Counted from the stretch's first letter, positions 9,467 to 17,954 are shown. The stretch: DNA of 64,000 nucleotides from Cytophagales bacterium (GCA_004292855.1 RDXN01000079.1:1-64000); one strand, 5' to 3'. Notes: generated by a model from the letters alone, not told the origin. A program made the numbers and translations.

Positions 9467-9994
9467 CTACAAAAGTTGCCCCGCCACCTCAGTCCAGTTA
9501 TTCACGCGGGTATAGGCAGTCTCGTCGCGGTTGTGGGGCGCACTGAACAGCAAACCCTTCCCGGCGAAGGTTTTGAGGTTTCGGGGCAGGTCGTCGATCA
9601 GGTAATCGGCTCCCAGAATGCTCTTGTCGCCCAGGAAGATAATGTTCCGCCAGTGAATGTTGGGGAAGTGTTTTGCGAGCCAATCGTACTTTTCGCGCAG
9701 ACTGTTGGGGAACTCCATTGCTGCCGTAGCCACGAAGACCTCGTACTGTTCCATAAGCCGGGCAATAGTGTCCTGTGCGCCCTCCATCACGGCAATATCC
9801 GAGAAGAACCCCGGCTTGTACACGTTTTTGAACAGCGTCTTAAACTCCGTCTCATCAAGCAGTTCGTGGAACGACTTCTCCCGCAATTCCTCTATTGTGT
9901 AGCGCGGAGTCTCGCCTTGTAAATACAGTTGGGCGAATTTGCCGTAGGTGTCGGCCATAACATCATCCATGTCGATGGCTATGCGTTGTTTCAT
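9467..9994 (-). CDS. 5'(3')-deoxyribonucleotidase, HAD superfamily
   Basis: 175 residues. The HAD motif I AIDMDDVMAD gives nucleophile D8 and acid D10. The cap is the short helical type of the NT5C family. Motif II lies near FVATAAMEFP, and motif IV is LIDDLPRN. It removes phosphate from (d)NMPs, or acts on a related small substrate. The ATG overlaps the stop of the upstream E2 gene by four bases (ATGA at 9991-9994), suggesting translational coupling, though no metabolic link between the two is obvious. Confidence 0.88.
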   Translation of the reverse strand: MKQRIAIDMDDVMADTYGKFAQLYLQGETPRYTIEELREKSFHELLDETEFKTLFKNVYKPGFFSDIAVMEGAQDTIARLMEQYEVFVATAAMEFPNSLREKYDWLAKHFPNIHWRNIIFLGDKSILGADYLIDDLPRNLKTFAGKGLLFSAPHNRDETAYTRVNNWTEVAGQLL

Positions 9995-11394
9995 AGTTTC
10001 TGTTCTGTATCGAATCCTTCCAGGTAATCGCTCACTCGCTTCACAAATTGCCCACCCAACGAGCCATCAACCACGCGGTGATCGTAGGAGTGAGAGAGGA
10101 ACATCAGTTGCCGGATGCCGAGGAGGTCGCCTTGCGGGGTTTCGATTACGGCGGGCTTTTTCACAATAGCCCCAAATGCCATAATCGCTACTTGTGGTTG
10201 CAGGATAATAGGCGTTCCCATTACGTTGCCAAACGTGCCGATGTTCGACATGGTGTAGGTGCCATTGGCCAGATCATCAGCGGTTAGTTTGTTCTCACGG
10301 GCGCGTTTCGAGAGGTCGTTTACCTTTTTGGTTAGCCCGACGAGGTTATACTGATCGGCGTTGTGAATGACGGGCACAATGAGGTTGCCCGATGGCAGTG
10401 CGACCGCCATACCGATATTGATGGCTTTTTTTACTAAAATAGTATCGCCCTCCACCGACACGTTGATCATCGGAAAATCCTTGATGGCCTTCACCAACGC
10501 GTCGATCAGGATAGGCGTGTAGGTCAGGTTCTCGCCGGTTTTCTGCTTGAACTCGTCTTTGATTTTCGCACGCCACTGCACAATGGCGGTCATGTCGGTC
10601 TCCACAAACGAGCTTACGTGGGGCGAAATCTGCTTCGACTCCACCATACGTTGCGCGATCATCTTGCGCATCCGGTCCATCTGAATAATATCGGCCTGCC
10701 CGTTTAGGGATTTCGGATTGGGGATTTCGGATTTCGGATTAGATCGGGGTAGCGGGGGCGTGGAGCCTGGAATCTGGGGTGTGGTATCAACTTTTTCCTC
10801 CCTTCTCCCTTCCTCCTTTTCTTCTCCTTTTGCCACATACGCCAGAATATCTGATTTGGTCAGGCGATTGTCGGACCCGGTGCCGGGGATACGGTCGAGT
10901 TCGTCGCGGTGAATGCCTTCTTCTTTGGCAATATTCAGCACAAGGGGCGAATAAAAACGACCCGCGTAGGTGGTTGCCTCGATTAGGTCGGGGCGAGTGC
11001 GCATGGAGGAGATACTTGCTTCGAGGCCACGGGCCGCTTCGAGAACGTCCGGCTCATTGCCATCGGCGGCAACCAACGCTGGTTCGGGTGCAACAGACGC
11101 TACCGAAGTCGGAGGAGCCGCCGGAACCGGCACCTGCTCACTTTCGGCAGTGGCTTCGGTCTCGACGCGGGCAATGGGCGCACCAATGGGCACCACGTCG
11201 CCCTCGTGGACGAGGCATTCTTTCAGGATACCGGCGTAGGTGGCTGGCACTTCAGTGTCAACTTTGTCGGTGGCTACTTCCAGAATGGAATCGTCGGCTT
11301 CGATGCGGTCGCCGGGCTTTTTGAGCCAGCTTATCACCGTGCATTCCATAATACTCTCGCCCATTTTGGGCATTACCATGTCGATGAGTGCCAT
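9991..11394 (-). CDS. Dihydrolipoamide acyltransferase (E2) of a 2-oxoacid dehydrogenase complex
   Basis: 467 residues. There is one lipoyl domain (1-78, lipoylation Lys44 in ATDKVDTE), an E1/E3-binding domain (about 150-190; YSPLVLNIAKEEGI and NRLTKSDILAYV) and a CoA-dependent acyltransferase core ending in SHSYDHRVVDGSLGGQF (H439, D443). It transfers the acyl group to CoA; the substrate could be branched-chain 2-oxoacids, pyruvate or 2-oxoglutarate. E1 and E3 genes are not adjacent. The linker between binding domain and core (about 192-232) is partly encoded by heptamer repeat DNA and is unusual in sequence (EEKEEGRREEK and NPKSEIPNPKS). Confidence 0.93.
   Translation of the reverse strand: MALIDMVMPKMGESIMECTVISWLKKPGDRIEADDSILEVATDKVDTEVPATYAGILKECLVHEGDVVPIGAPIARVETEATAESEQVPVPAAPPTSVASVAPEPALVAADGNEPDVLEAARGLEASISSMRTRPDLIEATTYAGRFYSPLVLNIAKEEGIHRDELDRIPGTGSDNRLTKSDILAYVAKGEEKEEGRREEKVDTTPQIPGSTPPLPRSNPKSEIPNPKSLNGQADIIQMDRMRKMIAQRMVESKQISPHVSSFVETDMTAIVQWRAKIKDEFKQKTGENLTYTPILIDALVKAIKDFPMINVSVEGDTILVKKAINIGMAVALPSGNLIVPVIHNADQYNLVGLTKKVNDLSKRARENKLTADDLANGTYTMSNIGTFGNVMGTPIILQPQVAIMAFGAIVKKPAVIETPQGDLLGIRQLMFLSHSYDHRVVDGSLGGQFVKRVSDYLEGFDTEQKL
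10708..10740. repeat. Heptamer repeat inside the E2 coding region
   Basis: The plus strand reads GGATTTC, GGATTGG, GGATTTC, GGATTTC, GGATT in unbroken 7-base phase. On the coding (minus) strand this gives SNPKSEIPNPKS in the flexible interdomain linker. Purine-rich coding-strand repeats at about 10798-10830 give the neighbouring EEKEEGRREEK. The DNA resembles the intergenic mirror elements elsewhere in the window. Confidence 0.75.
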
Positions 11395-11400
11395 TTTTTT

Positions 11401-11492
11401 GAGGAGTGAGGAGTGAGGAGGTAGAAGTGAGGAGAGCTTGCGCTAGCCTGATAGTGCGTCAGCAACTCCTCACTCCTCGCTCCTCACTCCTT
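11401..11492. repeat. Heptamer mirror element between E2 and cinA
   Basis: The left arm is GAGGAGT, GAGGAGT, GAGGAGG, TAGAAGT, GAGGAGA (11401-11435). The right arm is ACTCCTC, ACTCCTC, GCTCCTC, ACTCCTT (11465-11492). The centre holds GCGTCAGC, the motif also found in the terminator hairpins at 15439, 26962 and 38899. The right arm contains the stop codon of cinA (11484-11486). Confidence 0.8.
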
Positions 11493-12764
11493 ATTACTAA
11501 TTTTTAAGAGTTCTTCCCGAACCAGATTAAGCACGTAGTTCGAGGTCAGTTGAATATTTTGATCGCGGTACTGACCCAGTTTGAGAAGCTTGGCAGCGGT
11601 ACCGTTGTTGGTAGCCACCGCGATCCAGATCGTACCCACGGGCTTTTCAGGCGAGCCGCCTTCTGGACCAGCAATGCCGCTCGTCGCCAGGGCCACATCG
11701 ACGTTGAGCACCCGACGACACCCCTCGGCCATTTGTCGGATGGTCCCCTCGCTAACGGCCCCAAACTGCTCAATAATTTTAGGATCAACGCCCAACACGC
11801 CCGTTTTGATGTCGTTGGAATAGGCCACAATCGACCCCATAAAATGGCTCGATGCGCCGGGGTTCTTCGTAATCTGAGCCGCCACATAACCCCCCGTGCA
11901 ACTTTCGGCGGTCCCCAGCATCAGGCCTTTTTCTTGCAAGAGTTTCCCTACGACGGTTTCGATCTCGTCGTTGTCGAACCCAAATACGTTGGCCTCGATC
12001 AGCGGCATCACGGCGGCAACCTGCTCGGCCAACTCCCGGTCGAGGGTAGCGTGGTCGATGCCGGTGGCCGTGAGTCGCAGTTTTACTCCGCCAAAACTGG
12101 GCAGGTAAGCCAGGCGAATGTGGGGGGGCAGAGCGTCTTCCCAAGCCTCGATCCGCTCGGCCAGGAACGACTCGCCAATACCCACCGTCCGAATCATCTT
12201 GTGCTTGATGATAGGCGGGTTGAAATGCGTTTTCAAGCGCGGTAACACCCGGTTGGTCATCAACGACTTCATCTCGAACGGCACGCCCGGCAAAGACACA
12301 TACACCACTGTTCGCCCATCTCCGAAATCATGGGCGAACCACATGCCGGGGGCCGTCCCCCAATCGTTTTGCACGTACTCGGCGTTGGCGGGCAGGTCGG
12401 CTTGGCCCCGGTTGAGGTCAGTCATTTCGCGGCCCCGTTTTACAAAAAAGCTCGTGACCAAGTCGAGAGCCTGCTGATTGCGCACCATCCCCACACCGAA
12501 ATACTGACACAACGTTTTTTTGGTGATGTCGTCTTTCGTTGGCCCCAATCCGCCCGTAATAATAATGAGGTCGGCGCGGGTATGCGCTTCACGCAGGGCA
12601 TCCAAAATAGCCCCGGCATCGTCGCCCACGGATGTTTTTCGGATGGTCCGAATACCGATGTTGGTTAGCTCGGTGCCAATCCATTGTGTATTCGTATCGG
12701 TTATCTGACCGAATAATATTTCGTCGCCAATGGTCATCACCTCGGCGCGGATAGTTTGAGTCAT
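11484..12764 (-). CDS. cinA: CinA-family protein (nicotinamide-nucleotide amidohydrolase)
   Basis: 426 residues. An N-terminal molybdopterin-binding-like (COG1058) domain has IITGGLGPTKDDITKK at about 69-84. The C-terminal amidase domain has ESCTGGYVAAQITKNPGA and ATSGIAGPEGGSPEKPVGTI. The C-terminal domain of the family deamidates nicotinamide mononucleotide in pyridine nucleotide recycling; the N-terminal part has been linked to ADP-ribose pyrophosphatase activity. The last two codons and the stop (AAG GAG TGA) lie inside the heptamer element at 11465-11492. The start at 12764 follows a minus-strand promoter box at 12821-12828. Confidence 0.95.
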   Translation of the reverse strand: MTQTIRAEVMTIGDEILFGQITDTNTQWIGTELTNIGIRTIRKTSVGDDAGAILDALREAHTRADLIIITGGLGPTKDDITKKTLCQYFGVGMVRNQQALDLVTSFFVKRGREMTDLNRGQADLPANAEYVQNDWGTAPGMWFAHDFGDGRTVVYVSLPGVPFEMKSLMTNRVLPRLKTHFNPPIIKHKMIRTVGIGESFLAERIEAWEDALPPHIRLAYLPSFGGVKLRLTATGIDHATLDRELAEQVAAVMPLIEANVFGFDNDEIETVVGKLLQEKGLMLGTAESCTGGYVAAQITKNPGASSHFMGSIVAYSNDIKTGVLGVDPKIIEQFGAVSEGTIRQMAEGCRRVLNVDVALATSGIAGPEGGSPEKPVGTIWIAVATNNGTAAKLLKLGQYRDQNIQLTSNYVLNLVREELLKISNKE

Positions 12765-12820
12765 TACAAAAACGTTGCAAAAGTCACCAGCAGGCTAAAC
12801 CTTTGGGGATTAATTATGGT

Positions 12821-12828
12821 CAAAAGTA
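12821..12828 (-). promoter_or_regulatory. Candidate -7 box (TACTTTTG) for cinA
   Basis: The minus strand reads TACTTTTG, a TAnnTTTG match, 57 bases upstream of the cinA start in the 79-base divergent gap. The -33 region would fall inside the DUF4197 gene and is not clear. Confidence 0.45.
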
Positions 12829-12843
12829 CAAACGCCTACACGA

Positions 12844-13638
12844 ATGAGAAAGAAAATTTGGTTGACGGCTCTCGCCCTGAGTGCCCTGTTCACAACAACG
12901 AACGCCCAGACGACGACAACAACAACACCCACCGCCCAGACGGTGACGCCAGCCGATACAACAACCCCGAAAAAACCGCGCTCGGTATTCGGGCAAATAT
13001 TTGATGCCGTTACCAAGCCTGCTTCGGGTGCGGGTCTGAGCAATGCCGACGTTGCCAGCGGCCTGCGCGAGGCTCTACAAGTAGGAATCAACAAAGGAGC
13101 CGATCAGGCATCGGCGACGGACGGGTATTTTAAGAACTCACTCATTAAGATTCTGTTTCCGCCCGAAATGCAGCGGGTCGAAACGCGGCTCCGGCAACTA
13201 GGTCTTGGCCCGCAAGTTGACAGGTTTGTGCTGTCGTTGAACCGGGCCGCCGAAGATGCCGCCAAGCAGTCGAAGCCGATTTTTATCAAGGCCATTACGT
13301 CGATGAGTATCCAGGATGCCATCGGGATTTTGCGTGGGCCACAGGATGCCGCCACGCAGTATTTGCGTCGGACATCGGGGCAGGCGTTGGTGGCACAGTT
13401 TACGCCGGAGATCGACAAGGCTCTGAAAAAGAACAACACGACCCGCTACTACAGCGACATCGTGAACACCTACAACCGGTTGCCACTGGTGCAAAAAGCC
13501 AACCCCAACCTGACTGAGTACGCTACCAACAAAGCCGTTGACGGTCTGTTTTTGCTGGTTGCCCAAGAAGAGAAGAACATCCGGGAGAATCCCGTTGCGC
13601 GGGTCTCAGAGTTGCTTCGGCGGGTGTTTGGGAGCTAA
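12844..13638 (+). CDS. Secreted DUF4197-family protein
   Basis: 264 residues with a signal peptide (cleavage after TTTNAQ), then a threonine-rich stretch (about 22-42) encoded by repeated ACA/ACG codons. A helical DUF4197 domain fills the rest (LREALQVGINKGADQAS, SNADVASGL and YYSDIVNTYNRLP). The family occurs widely in Gram-negative bacteria with unknown biochemical role; the protein should be periplasmic or surface-linked. It is transcribed divergently from cinA. Confidence 0.85.
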   Translation: MRKKIWLTALALSALFTTTNAQTTTTTTPTAQTVTPADTTTPKKPRSVFGQIFDAVTKPASGAGLSNADVASGLREALQVGINKGADQASATDGYFKNSLIKILFPPEMQRVETRLRQLGLGPQVDRFVLSLNRAAEDAAKQSKPIFIKAITSMSIQDAIGILRGPQDAATQYLRRTSGQALVAQFTPEIDKALKKNNTTRYYSDIVNTYNRLPLVQKANPNLTEYATNKAVDGLFLLVAQEEKNIRENPVARVSELLRRVFGS

Positions 13639-13640
13639 GA

Positions 13641-13745
13641 TTTTAGACACGGAGAGGCACAGAGAAGGCACGAAGTTACACGGAGATTTTTGTAAAGTTT
13701 TCTCTGTGTATCTCTGTGCCTTCTCCGTGTATCTCCGTGTCTAAA
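13641..13745. repeat. Mirror element upstream of gldC
   Basis: The left arm has ACACGGAGA at 13647 and 13678 with GCACAGAGAAGGCAC between. The right arm (13701-13742) has CTCTGTGTAT, CTCTGTGCC, CTCCGTGTAT and CTCCGTGTC, units of about 10 bases. The arms are reverse complements in blocks. It fills the gap between the DUF4197 gene and the gldC promoter box. Confidence 0.75.
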
Positions 13746-13748
13746 CCT

Positions 13749-13756
13749 TATTTTTG
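13749..13756 (+). promoter_or_regulatory. Candidate -7 box (TATTTTTG) next to gldC start
   Basis: TATTTTTG ends 4 bases before the gldC ATG at 13761. If used, the transcript would be leaderless or nearly so. Any -33 element would lie within the right arm of the preceding mirror element. Confidence 0.4.
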
Positions 13757-13760
13757 CATC

Positions 13761-14108
13761 ATGAAAAAATCAGACATTCATTTTTCCGTTGAACTAGATA
13801 ACCAGAACGTCCCCGACAAAATATATTGGGACGCTACCGATAACCCGAACGAGGGCCTGAGTGATACCCGCGCCATTGCCGTGTCGATTTGGGATCACTA
13901 CCATCAGGGGACGCTCAAAATGGACCTCTGGACCAAAGACATGGAGGTGCTCGACATGAAGCGGTTCGTGATCGAGATTATGGACGGCCTAGCGAGTACG
14001 ATTGAGTCGGCAACGGGCGATGAGCCAATGGCCCGCGACATCATGAGCCTGTGTCAGGTGCTGAGCCGCCGAGTTAAGGAGGAAATGAAACAACAGCAGC
14101 AGAAATAG
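13761..14108 (+). CDS. gldC: Gliding motility protein GldC
   Basis: 115 residues. The start at MKKSDIHFSVELDNQNVP is chosen because homologues begin here; an in-frame extension to 13716 would read through the mirror element. GldC is a small soluble protein needed for efficient gliding in Flavobacterium and found across Bacteroidota, including non-gliders. It is often near gldB, which is not here. The conserved core IYWDATDNPNEGLSDTRA and the helix MKRFVIEIMDGLASTIE are clear. The last base of the TAG stop is the first base of the heptamer run at 14108. Confidence 0.92.
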   Translation: MKKSDIHFSVELDNQNVPDKIYWDATDNPNEGLSDTRAIAVSIWDHYHQGTLKMDLWTKDMEVLDMKRFVIEIMDGLASTIESATGDEPMARDIMSLCQVLSRRVKEEMKQQQQK

Positions 14109-14245
14109 TTTCAGGTTCCATTGGCCGTTGGCCGTTTCAGCGCTTCGCTGTTTCAGATTGTACTCTGATAAAATTTTAAGGCCAAGCGATAAAACAACAG
14201 AAACGGCTATTAGCCAATGAAACGCGAAGCAATGAAACATGAAAC
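14108..14245. repeat. Heptamer mirror element that supplies a start codon
   Basis: From 14108 the DNA is in strict 7-base phase: GTTTCAG, GTTCCAT, TGGCCGT, TGGCCGT, TTCAGCG, CTTCGCT, GTTTCAG. The right arm (about 14199-14245) is of the reverse-complement type and ends ATGAAAC, GCGAAGC, A, ATGAAAC, ATGAAAC. The last ATGAAAC (14239-14245) contains the start codon and second codon of the thioredoxin-like gene. The element fills the whole gap between gldC and that gene. Confidence 0.82.
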
Positions 14246-15429
14246 TAATAATCGTTCTCCTTTTCCTAAGCATAAACGTCGTCTTCGCCCAGAAAGGGGG
14301 CATCACGTTTCGGCCCGACCCGATTGATGCGGTGTTTGCGGCTGCCCGCAAGGCCAACAAGCCGGTGTTTGTCGAAATTTATTCGCCCACCTGCCATGTT
14401 TGCCAGAGCTTTATGCCGACGCTCAACGACCCCCGCGTGGGCAAATTCTACAACGGCAAGTATGTCAGCACCAAGGTCGACCTGATGAGCAAGCCCGTGC
14501 AGGCGTGGCTCACTTCGCGGAAGTTGTACGTGCCATCGTTGCCCCTGTTCCTATATTTTGACCCGCAGCAGAACCTCGTCCACATGGCCATGAGCAACAA
14601 CTCGGTCGAGGAAGTGATTCGGCATGGCACACAAGCTTTAGACCCCAAAACCCGCAGTCAGGCGTTCCGGCAGCGGTTTGCGGGTGGCGACCGTAACCCA
14701 AATTTCCTGATCGACTACGGCATGCTCGCCCGCGTGACTACCGACACCGTGACCAACATTAAGGTAATGGAGGAATACGCCCGGCAGCAGCCCGCCAACC
14801 AGATGAACAGCCAAACGAACTGGCTCGTCCTGCAAAAGCTCATCATCGACATGGATAACCCACTGGCCCAAAACCTGATCAATAACTTGGGGCAGTACAA
14901 GGCATTTGGGGTGCAGGAAACGCGCAACGTGGCCGAAAACATCCTGATGTCGACGCTGTACAGTGGTCGGGGGGCGCAGTTCCCGGCGCAGAAGGTCATG
15001 CAGGTTCGGAATGGTCTGGTGAAGATTGGCACCGACGCGAAAGCAGCCGCCAACCGTACGCTCCTGCCCGAAGTGAATGCCTATTTCCGGGCGCGGCAAA
15101 CCGCCAAAGCCGTTGAGCGGATGGACGCACAGACCAATTCATACCCGCTCTCGGTGCCGGAGTACCTGTATATCTCGCGGTTGTTCAACAAGCAAAGCCC
15201 CGACCCTTCCGACGTTCCGACCGTAACGAAGTGGATCAATAAGGCCCTGGCAAACCCCAAAGCCACCCCCACCGAACAGGCCGATTTGTATTACGAATTA
15301 GCTGTGGCCCAACGCCGTGGAGGCAAGAAAACCGACGCCCAAAAAGCTGCCCAAAAATCGCTCGACCTTGCCAAAGCCGCTAAAATCGACACGAAGCGGA
15401 ACGTCCAGCAGTTGGTGGAGCTGAAGTAG
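14239..15429 (+). CDS. Secreted thioredoxin-fold protein with helical C-terminal region
   Basis: 396 residues. A signal peptide (ending VVFAQ) is followed by a thioredoxin-like domain (about 20-135) with active-site pair C52-H-V-C55 in YSPTCHVCQSFM. The remaining roughly 250 residues are alpha-helical, TPR-like at the end (YYELAVAQRRGGKKTDAQKA). It should act in the periplasm in thiol-disulfide exchange. The gene at 31845 encodes a protein of the same plan with a CGPC motif. The start codon is supplied by the mirror element at 14108-14245. Confidence 0.85.
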   Translation: MKLIIVLLFLSINVVFAQKGGITFRPDPIDAVFAAARKANKPVFVEIYSPTCHVCQSFMPTLNDPRVGKFYNGKYVSTKVDLMSKPVQAWLTSRKLYVPSLPLFLYFDPQQNLVHMAMSNNSVEEVIRHGTQALDPKTRSQAFRQRFAGGDRNPNFLIDYGMLARVTTDTVTNIKVMEEYARQQPANQMNSQTNWLVLQKLIIDMDNPLAQNLINNLGQYKAFGVQETRNVAENILMSTLYSGRGAQFPAQKVMQVRNGLVKIGTDAKAAANRTLLPEVNAYFRARQTAKAVERMDAQTNSYPLSVPEYLYISRLFNKQSPDPSDVPTVTKWINKALANPKATPTEQADLYYELAVAQRRGGKKTDAQKAAQKSLDLAKAAKIDTKRNVQQLVELK

Positions 15430-15438
15430 GGTTGTAGA

Positions 15439-15477
15439 GTTGGCTGACGCGGGCGTATTGCTTTCGCGTCAGCCAAC
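15439..15477. terminator. Hairpin terminator with GCTGACGC core
   Basis: GTTGGCTGACGCG (15439-15451) pairs perfectly with CGCGTCAGCCAAC (15465-15477), followed by T-rich and ACAAC-repeat sequence. It lies between the convergent thioredoxin-like and GH3-like genes. Confidence 0.8.
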
Positions 15478-15494
15478 TTTACAACTTTACAACC

Positions 15495-17042
15495 CTACAA
15501 CTTCTTCCCTAAAAACCCCTGCCAATCGGCAATCAACGCCTTTTTCAAAACGCGGGGAAATTTGTGTTGGCCACCCATTTTGCCTTTCGCGGCCATCCAG
15601 TCGTAGAACGTTTGGGTGGGCACTACCGTCAACTCCAGTTGTTTGAGCGCGTGTTTGCGCTCCACGGCGTAGTCATCATTTAATTCACAAAGCGTTTCGT
15701 CGATACGTTGGCGGAGGGTTTGGGCATCAACGGGGTCGTCGGTGCCGATGTACCAGTGGTGGCCGAATGTTTGGTCAAATCGCAAACCGGCCACCGTAAA
15801 CTCCCGGACGGTGATGCCCAGTTCGTTCGAGACGAGTTCGACGGCCTTGTTCATGTTGTCGACGGAGAGGTGTTCCCCGCACAGGCTCAGGAAGTGCTTC
15901 GTACGGCCCGTAATTACGATTTCGGCGCGACGTTTGCTCGTAAATCGGACAGTATCGCCGATCAGATACCGCCAGGCCCCGGAGCAGGTCGAGATCAGTA
16001 GGGCGTATTCGGGGCCTTCCTGCACCTCGTCGATCATGAGGGTTTCAGGGTTCTCGACCAGGTCGCCGTCGGGGGTAAAGTTCTGCTCGTTGAAGGGGAT
16101 GAATTCAAAAAACAGGCCATTGTTGAGCACCAGTTGCATACCCTCGGCGTCGGGGTCGGCCTGGTAGGCAATGAAGCCTTCGGAGGCCAGATAGGTTTCG
16201 AGATAAGCAATAGGCTTGCCCAGCAGCTTCTCAAATCCTTTTTTGTATGGCTCGAACGACACGCCCCCGTGGCAAAAAACGGCCAAATTCGGCCAGACTT
16301 CGTGGATCGTTTTGACCTTATAATGGGCGATGATCTTCTCCATCAGGAGTTGGAGCCAGGCCGGTACGCCCACGATGAAGCCAATGTCCCATTGCGCGGC
16401 TTGTTCGGTAATTTCATCGAGTTTCAACGCCCAGTCGCGCTCCTGAGCAATGGCCTTACCGGGCTTATAAAATCGCTCGAACCAAAACGGAATCTGACTC
16501 GCCGTGATCCCGCTCAGGTCGCCCACGAGTTTGCCACCTTGTTGGGTGAGGTTTGTGCTGCCACCCAGCATCAGGCACCCTTTCTCGAACGTTTCGGCGG
16601 GGAGTTCGCGGTATTTCGAGAGGGTCAGAATTTGCCGGACGCCCGTTTTCTGGATGGCTTTCACCATCGCTTTCGTTACCGGAATATATTTCGAAGCAGC
16701 CTCCGACGTGCCCGAACTGAGCGCGAAATACTTGGTTTTGCCCGGCCAGGTTATGTTTTTCTCGCCTTCGAGCGAACGATGCCACCAGCCGCTATACATT
16801 TTATTGTAGTCGTGAATGGGCACAGCGGCCTTATATTTCTCGTAGAACTCCCGTTCCGATCCAAACTCCACCGCCCGCAGCAATTCATCGAACCCGTAGG
16901 CCTCTCCGAAGGCCGTGTAGCGGGCCTTGCCGACCAGTTTAGCAAACGTTTTACGCTGCATTTTCAGCGCGTCAATCCGCCGTCGACGAACTACCTCCGT
17001 CAGCCGGATACCCCGCTTTAATACATTTCCTAAGATCGACAT
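15495..17042 (-). CDS. GH3-family acyl-adenylate-forming protein
   Basis: 515 residues with full-length similarity in plan to the GH3 auxin-responsive family: an AMP-binding phosphate loop YFALSSGTSEAASKYIP (about 105-121), a middle region with GVPAWLQLLMEKI and YLASEGFIAY, and a C-terminal domain with YLIGDTVRF and GRTKHFLSLCGEHLS. Plant members join amino acids to jasmonate or auxin through an acyl-adenylate; bacterial substrates are unknown. It stands alone on the minus strand between a terminator and surE. Confidence 0.88.
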   Translation of the reverse strand: MSILGNVLKRGIRLTEVVRRRRIDALKMQRKTFAKLVGKARYTAFGEAYGFDELLRAVEFGSEREFYEKYKAAVPIHDYNKMYSGWWHRSLEGEKNITWPGKTKYFALSSGTSEAASKYIPVTKAMVKAIQKTGVRQILTLSKYRELPAETFEKGCLMLGGSTNLTQQGGKLVGDLSGITASQIPFWFERFYKPGKAIAQERDWALKLDEITEQAAQWDIGFIVGVPAWLQLLMEKIIAHYKVKTIHEVWPNLAVFCHGGVSFEPYKKGFEKLLGKPIAYLETYLASEGFIAYQADPDAEGMQLVLNNGLFFEFIPFNEQNFTPDGDLVENPETLMIDEVQEGPEYALLISTCSGAWRYLIGDTVRFTSKRRAEIVITGRTKHFLSLCGEHLSVDNMNKAVELVSNELGITVREFTVAGLRFDQTFGHHWYIGTDDPVDAQTLRQRIDETLCELNDDYAVERKHALKQLELTVVPTQTFYDWMAAKGKMGGQHKFPRVLKKALIADWQGFLGKKL

Positions 17043-17049
17043 TCTTTTT

Positions 17050-17160
17050 TAGTTAGTGATGGTCAATAGTGGTCATACATTGTCATTGGTAGTCATTTAG
17101 TAGTCATTAGTTGCCAACACTGAACGACGCGAAGCAAATGATCACCAATAACTATGAGTG
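17050..17160. repeat. Mirror element with roughly 10-base units
   Basis: From about 17059 the plus strand reads GGTCAATAGT, GGTCATACAT, TGTCATTGGT, AGTCATTTAG, TAGTCATTAG, a 10-base period. A partial reverse-complement arm (ATGATCACCAATAACTATGAGTGAC) lies at 17136-17160. The element fills the gap between the GH3-like gene and surE. Confidence 0.65.
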
Positions 17161-17166
17161 ACTTAT

Positions 17167-17940
17167 TTAAAACCAACCACGAATGGTTTCGGCAGTTTTG
17201 TAAGCTGTCAAGTCATACTGACAAGGCACAACTGAGGTGTAATTGTTCTCCACGGCATACACATCGGTATCTTCGGCATGGGTGTCGAAATTTACGAAGT
17301 CGCCATCGAGCCAGAAATACCGCCGACCGTGCGGATCGCGCCGTTCGTCAAAAACCTCCTGCCATTTGGCGTTGGCCTGCCGACACACCCGGATGCCCCG
17401 GATGTCCTCAGCCGCACGGGGAGGGAAATTCACGTTCAGAGCTACGCCTTTATCGAGTCCATTTTCCAGAACCTGCCGGACAATCTGCTCCACATGGTCA
17501 CGTACGTGCGAGAAGTCGGGTTGGCGACTGAAATCGCCCAACGAGAAGCCGATGGCCGGAATGCCTTCAATGGCAGCCTCAATAGCCGCCGACATCGTCC
17601 CCGAATACAGCACACTGATGGAGGTGTTATAGCCGTGGTTGATGCCGCTCACAACCAAGTCGGGGGCGCGGTCTTTGAGCACGTGGTGTTTAGCGAGTTT
17701 CACGCAGTCGGCGGGGGTACCGGAGCATTCGTAGGCGATGGTGTCGCCAAAAATGTCGCTCGGATAGAGCCGTAGGGGATTAGCAATCGTGATCGCGTGG
17801 CCCATGCCCGACTGCGGGGCGTTGGGGGCCACCACGACCACTGTGCCCAATTTTTGCATGATTTCGATGAGCGTCCGAATACCGTGCGAGGTAATACCAT
17901 CGTCGTTGGTCACGACAATCAGGGGCTTTTGGTCAGCCAT
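17167..17940 (-). CDS. surE: 5'/3'-nucleotidase SurE
   Basis: 257 residues. The metal-binding N-terminus VVTNDDGITSHG (N12, D13, D14), the serine in APNAPQSGMGHAIT and the SGINHGYNTSISVLYSGTM segment are hallmark SurE motifs. It removes phosphate from nucleoside 5'- and 3'-monophosphates and short polyphosphate in the cytoplasm. The unknown gene at 17955 lies 14 bases upstream on the same strand, so the two may form an operon. Confidence 0.96.
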   Translation of the reverse strand: MADQKPLIVVTNDDGITSHGIRTLIEIMQKLGTVVVVAPNAPQSGMGHAITIANPLRLYPSDIFGDTIAYECSGTPADCVKLAKHHVLKDRAPDLVVSGINHGYNTSISVLYSGTMSAAIEAAIEGIPAIGFSLGDFSRQPDFSHVRDHVEQIVRQVLENGLDKGVALNVNFPPRAAEDIRGIRVCRQANAKWQEVFDERRDPHGRRYFWLDGDFVNFDTHAEDTDVYAVENNYTSVVPCQYDLTAYKTAETIRGWF

Positions 17941-17954
17941 ATAGTGTTTGTAAG

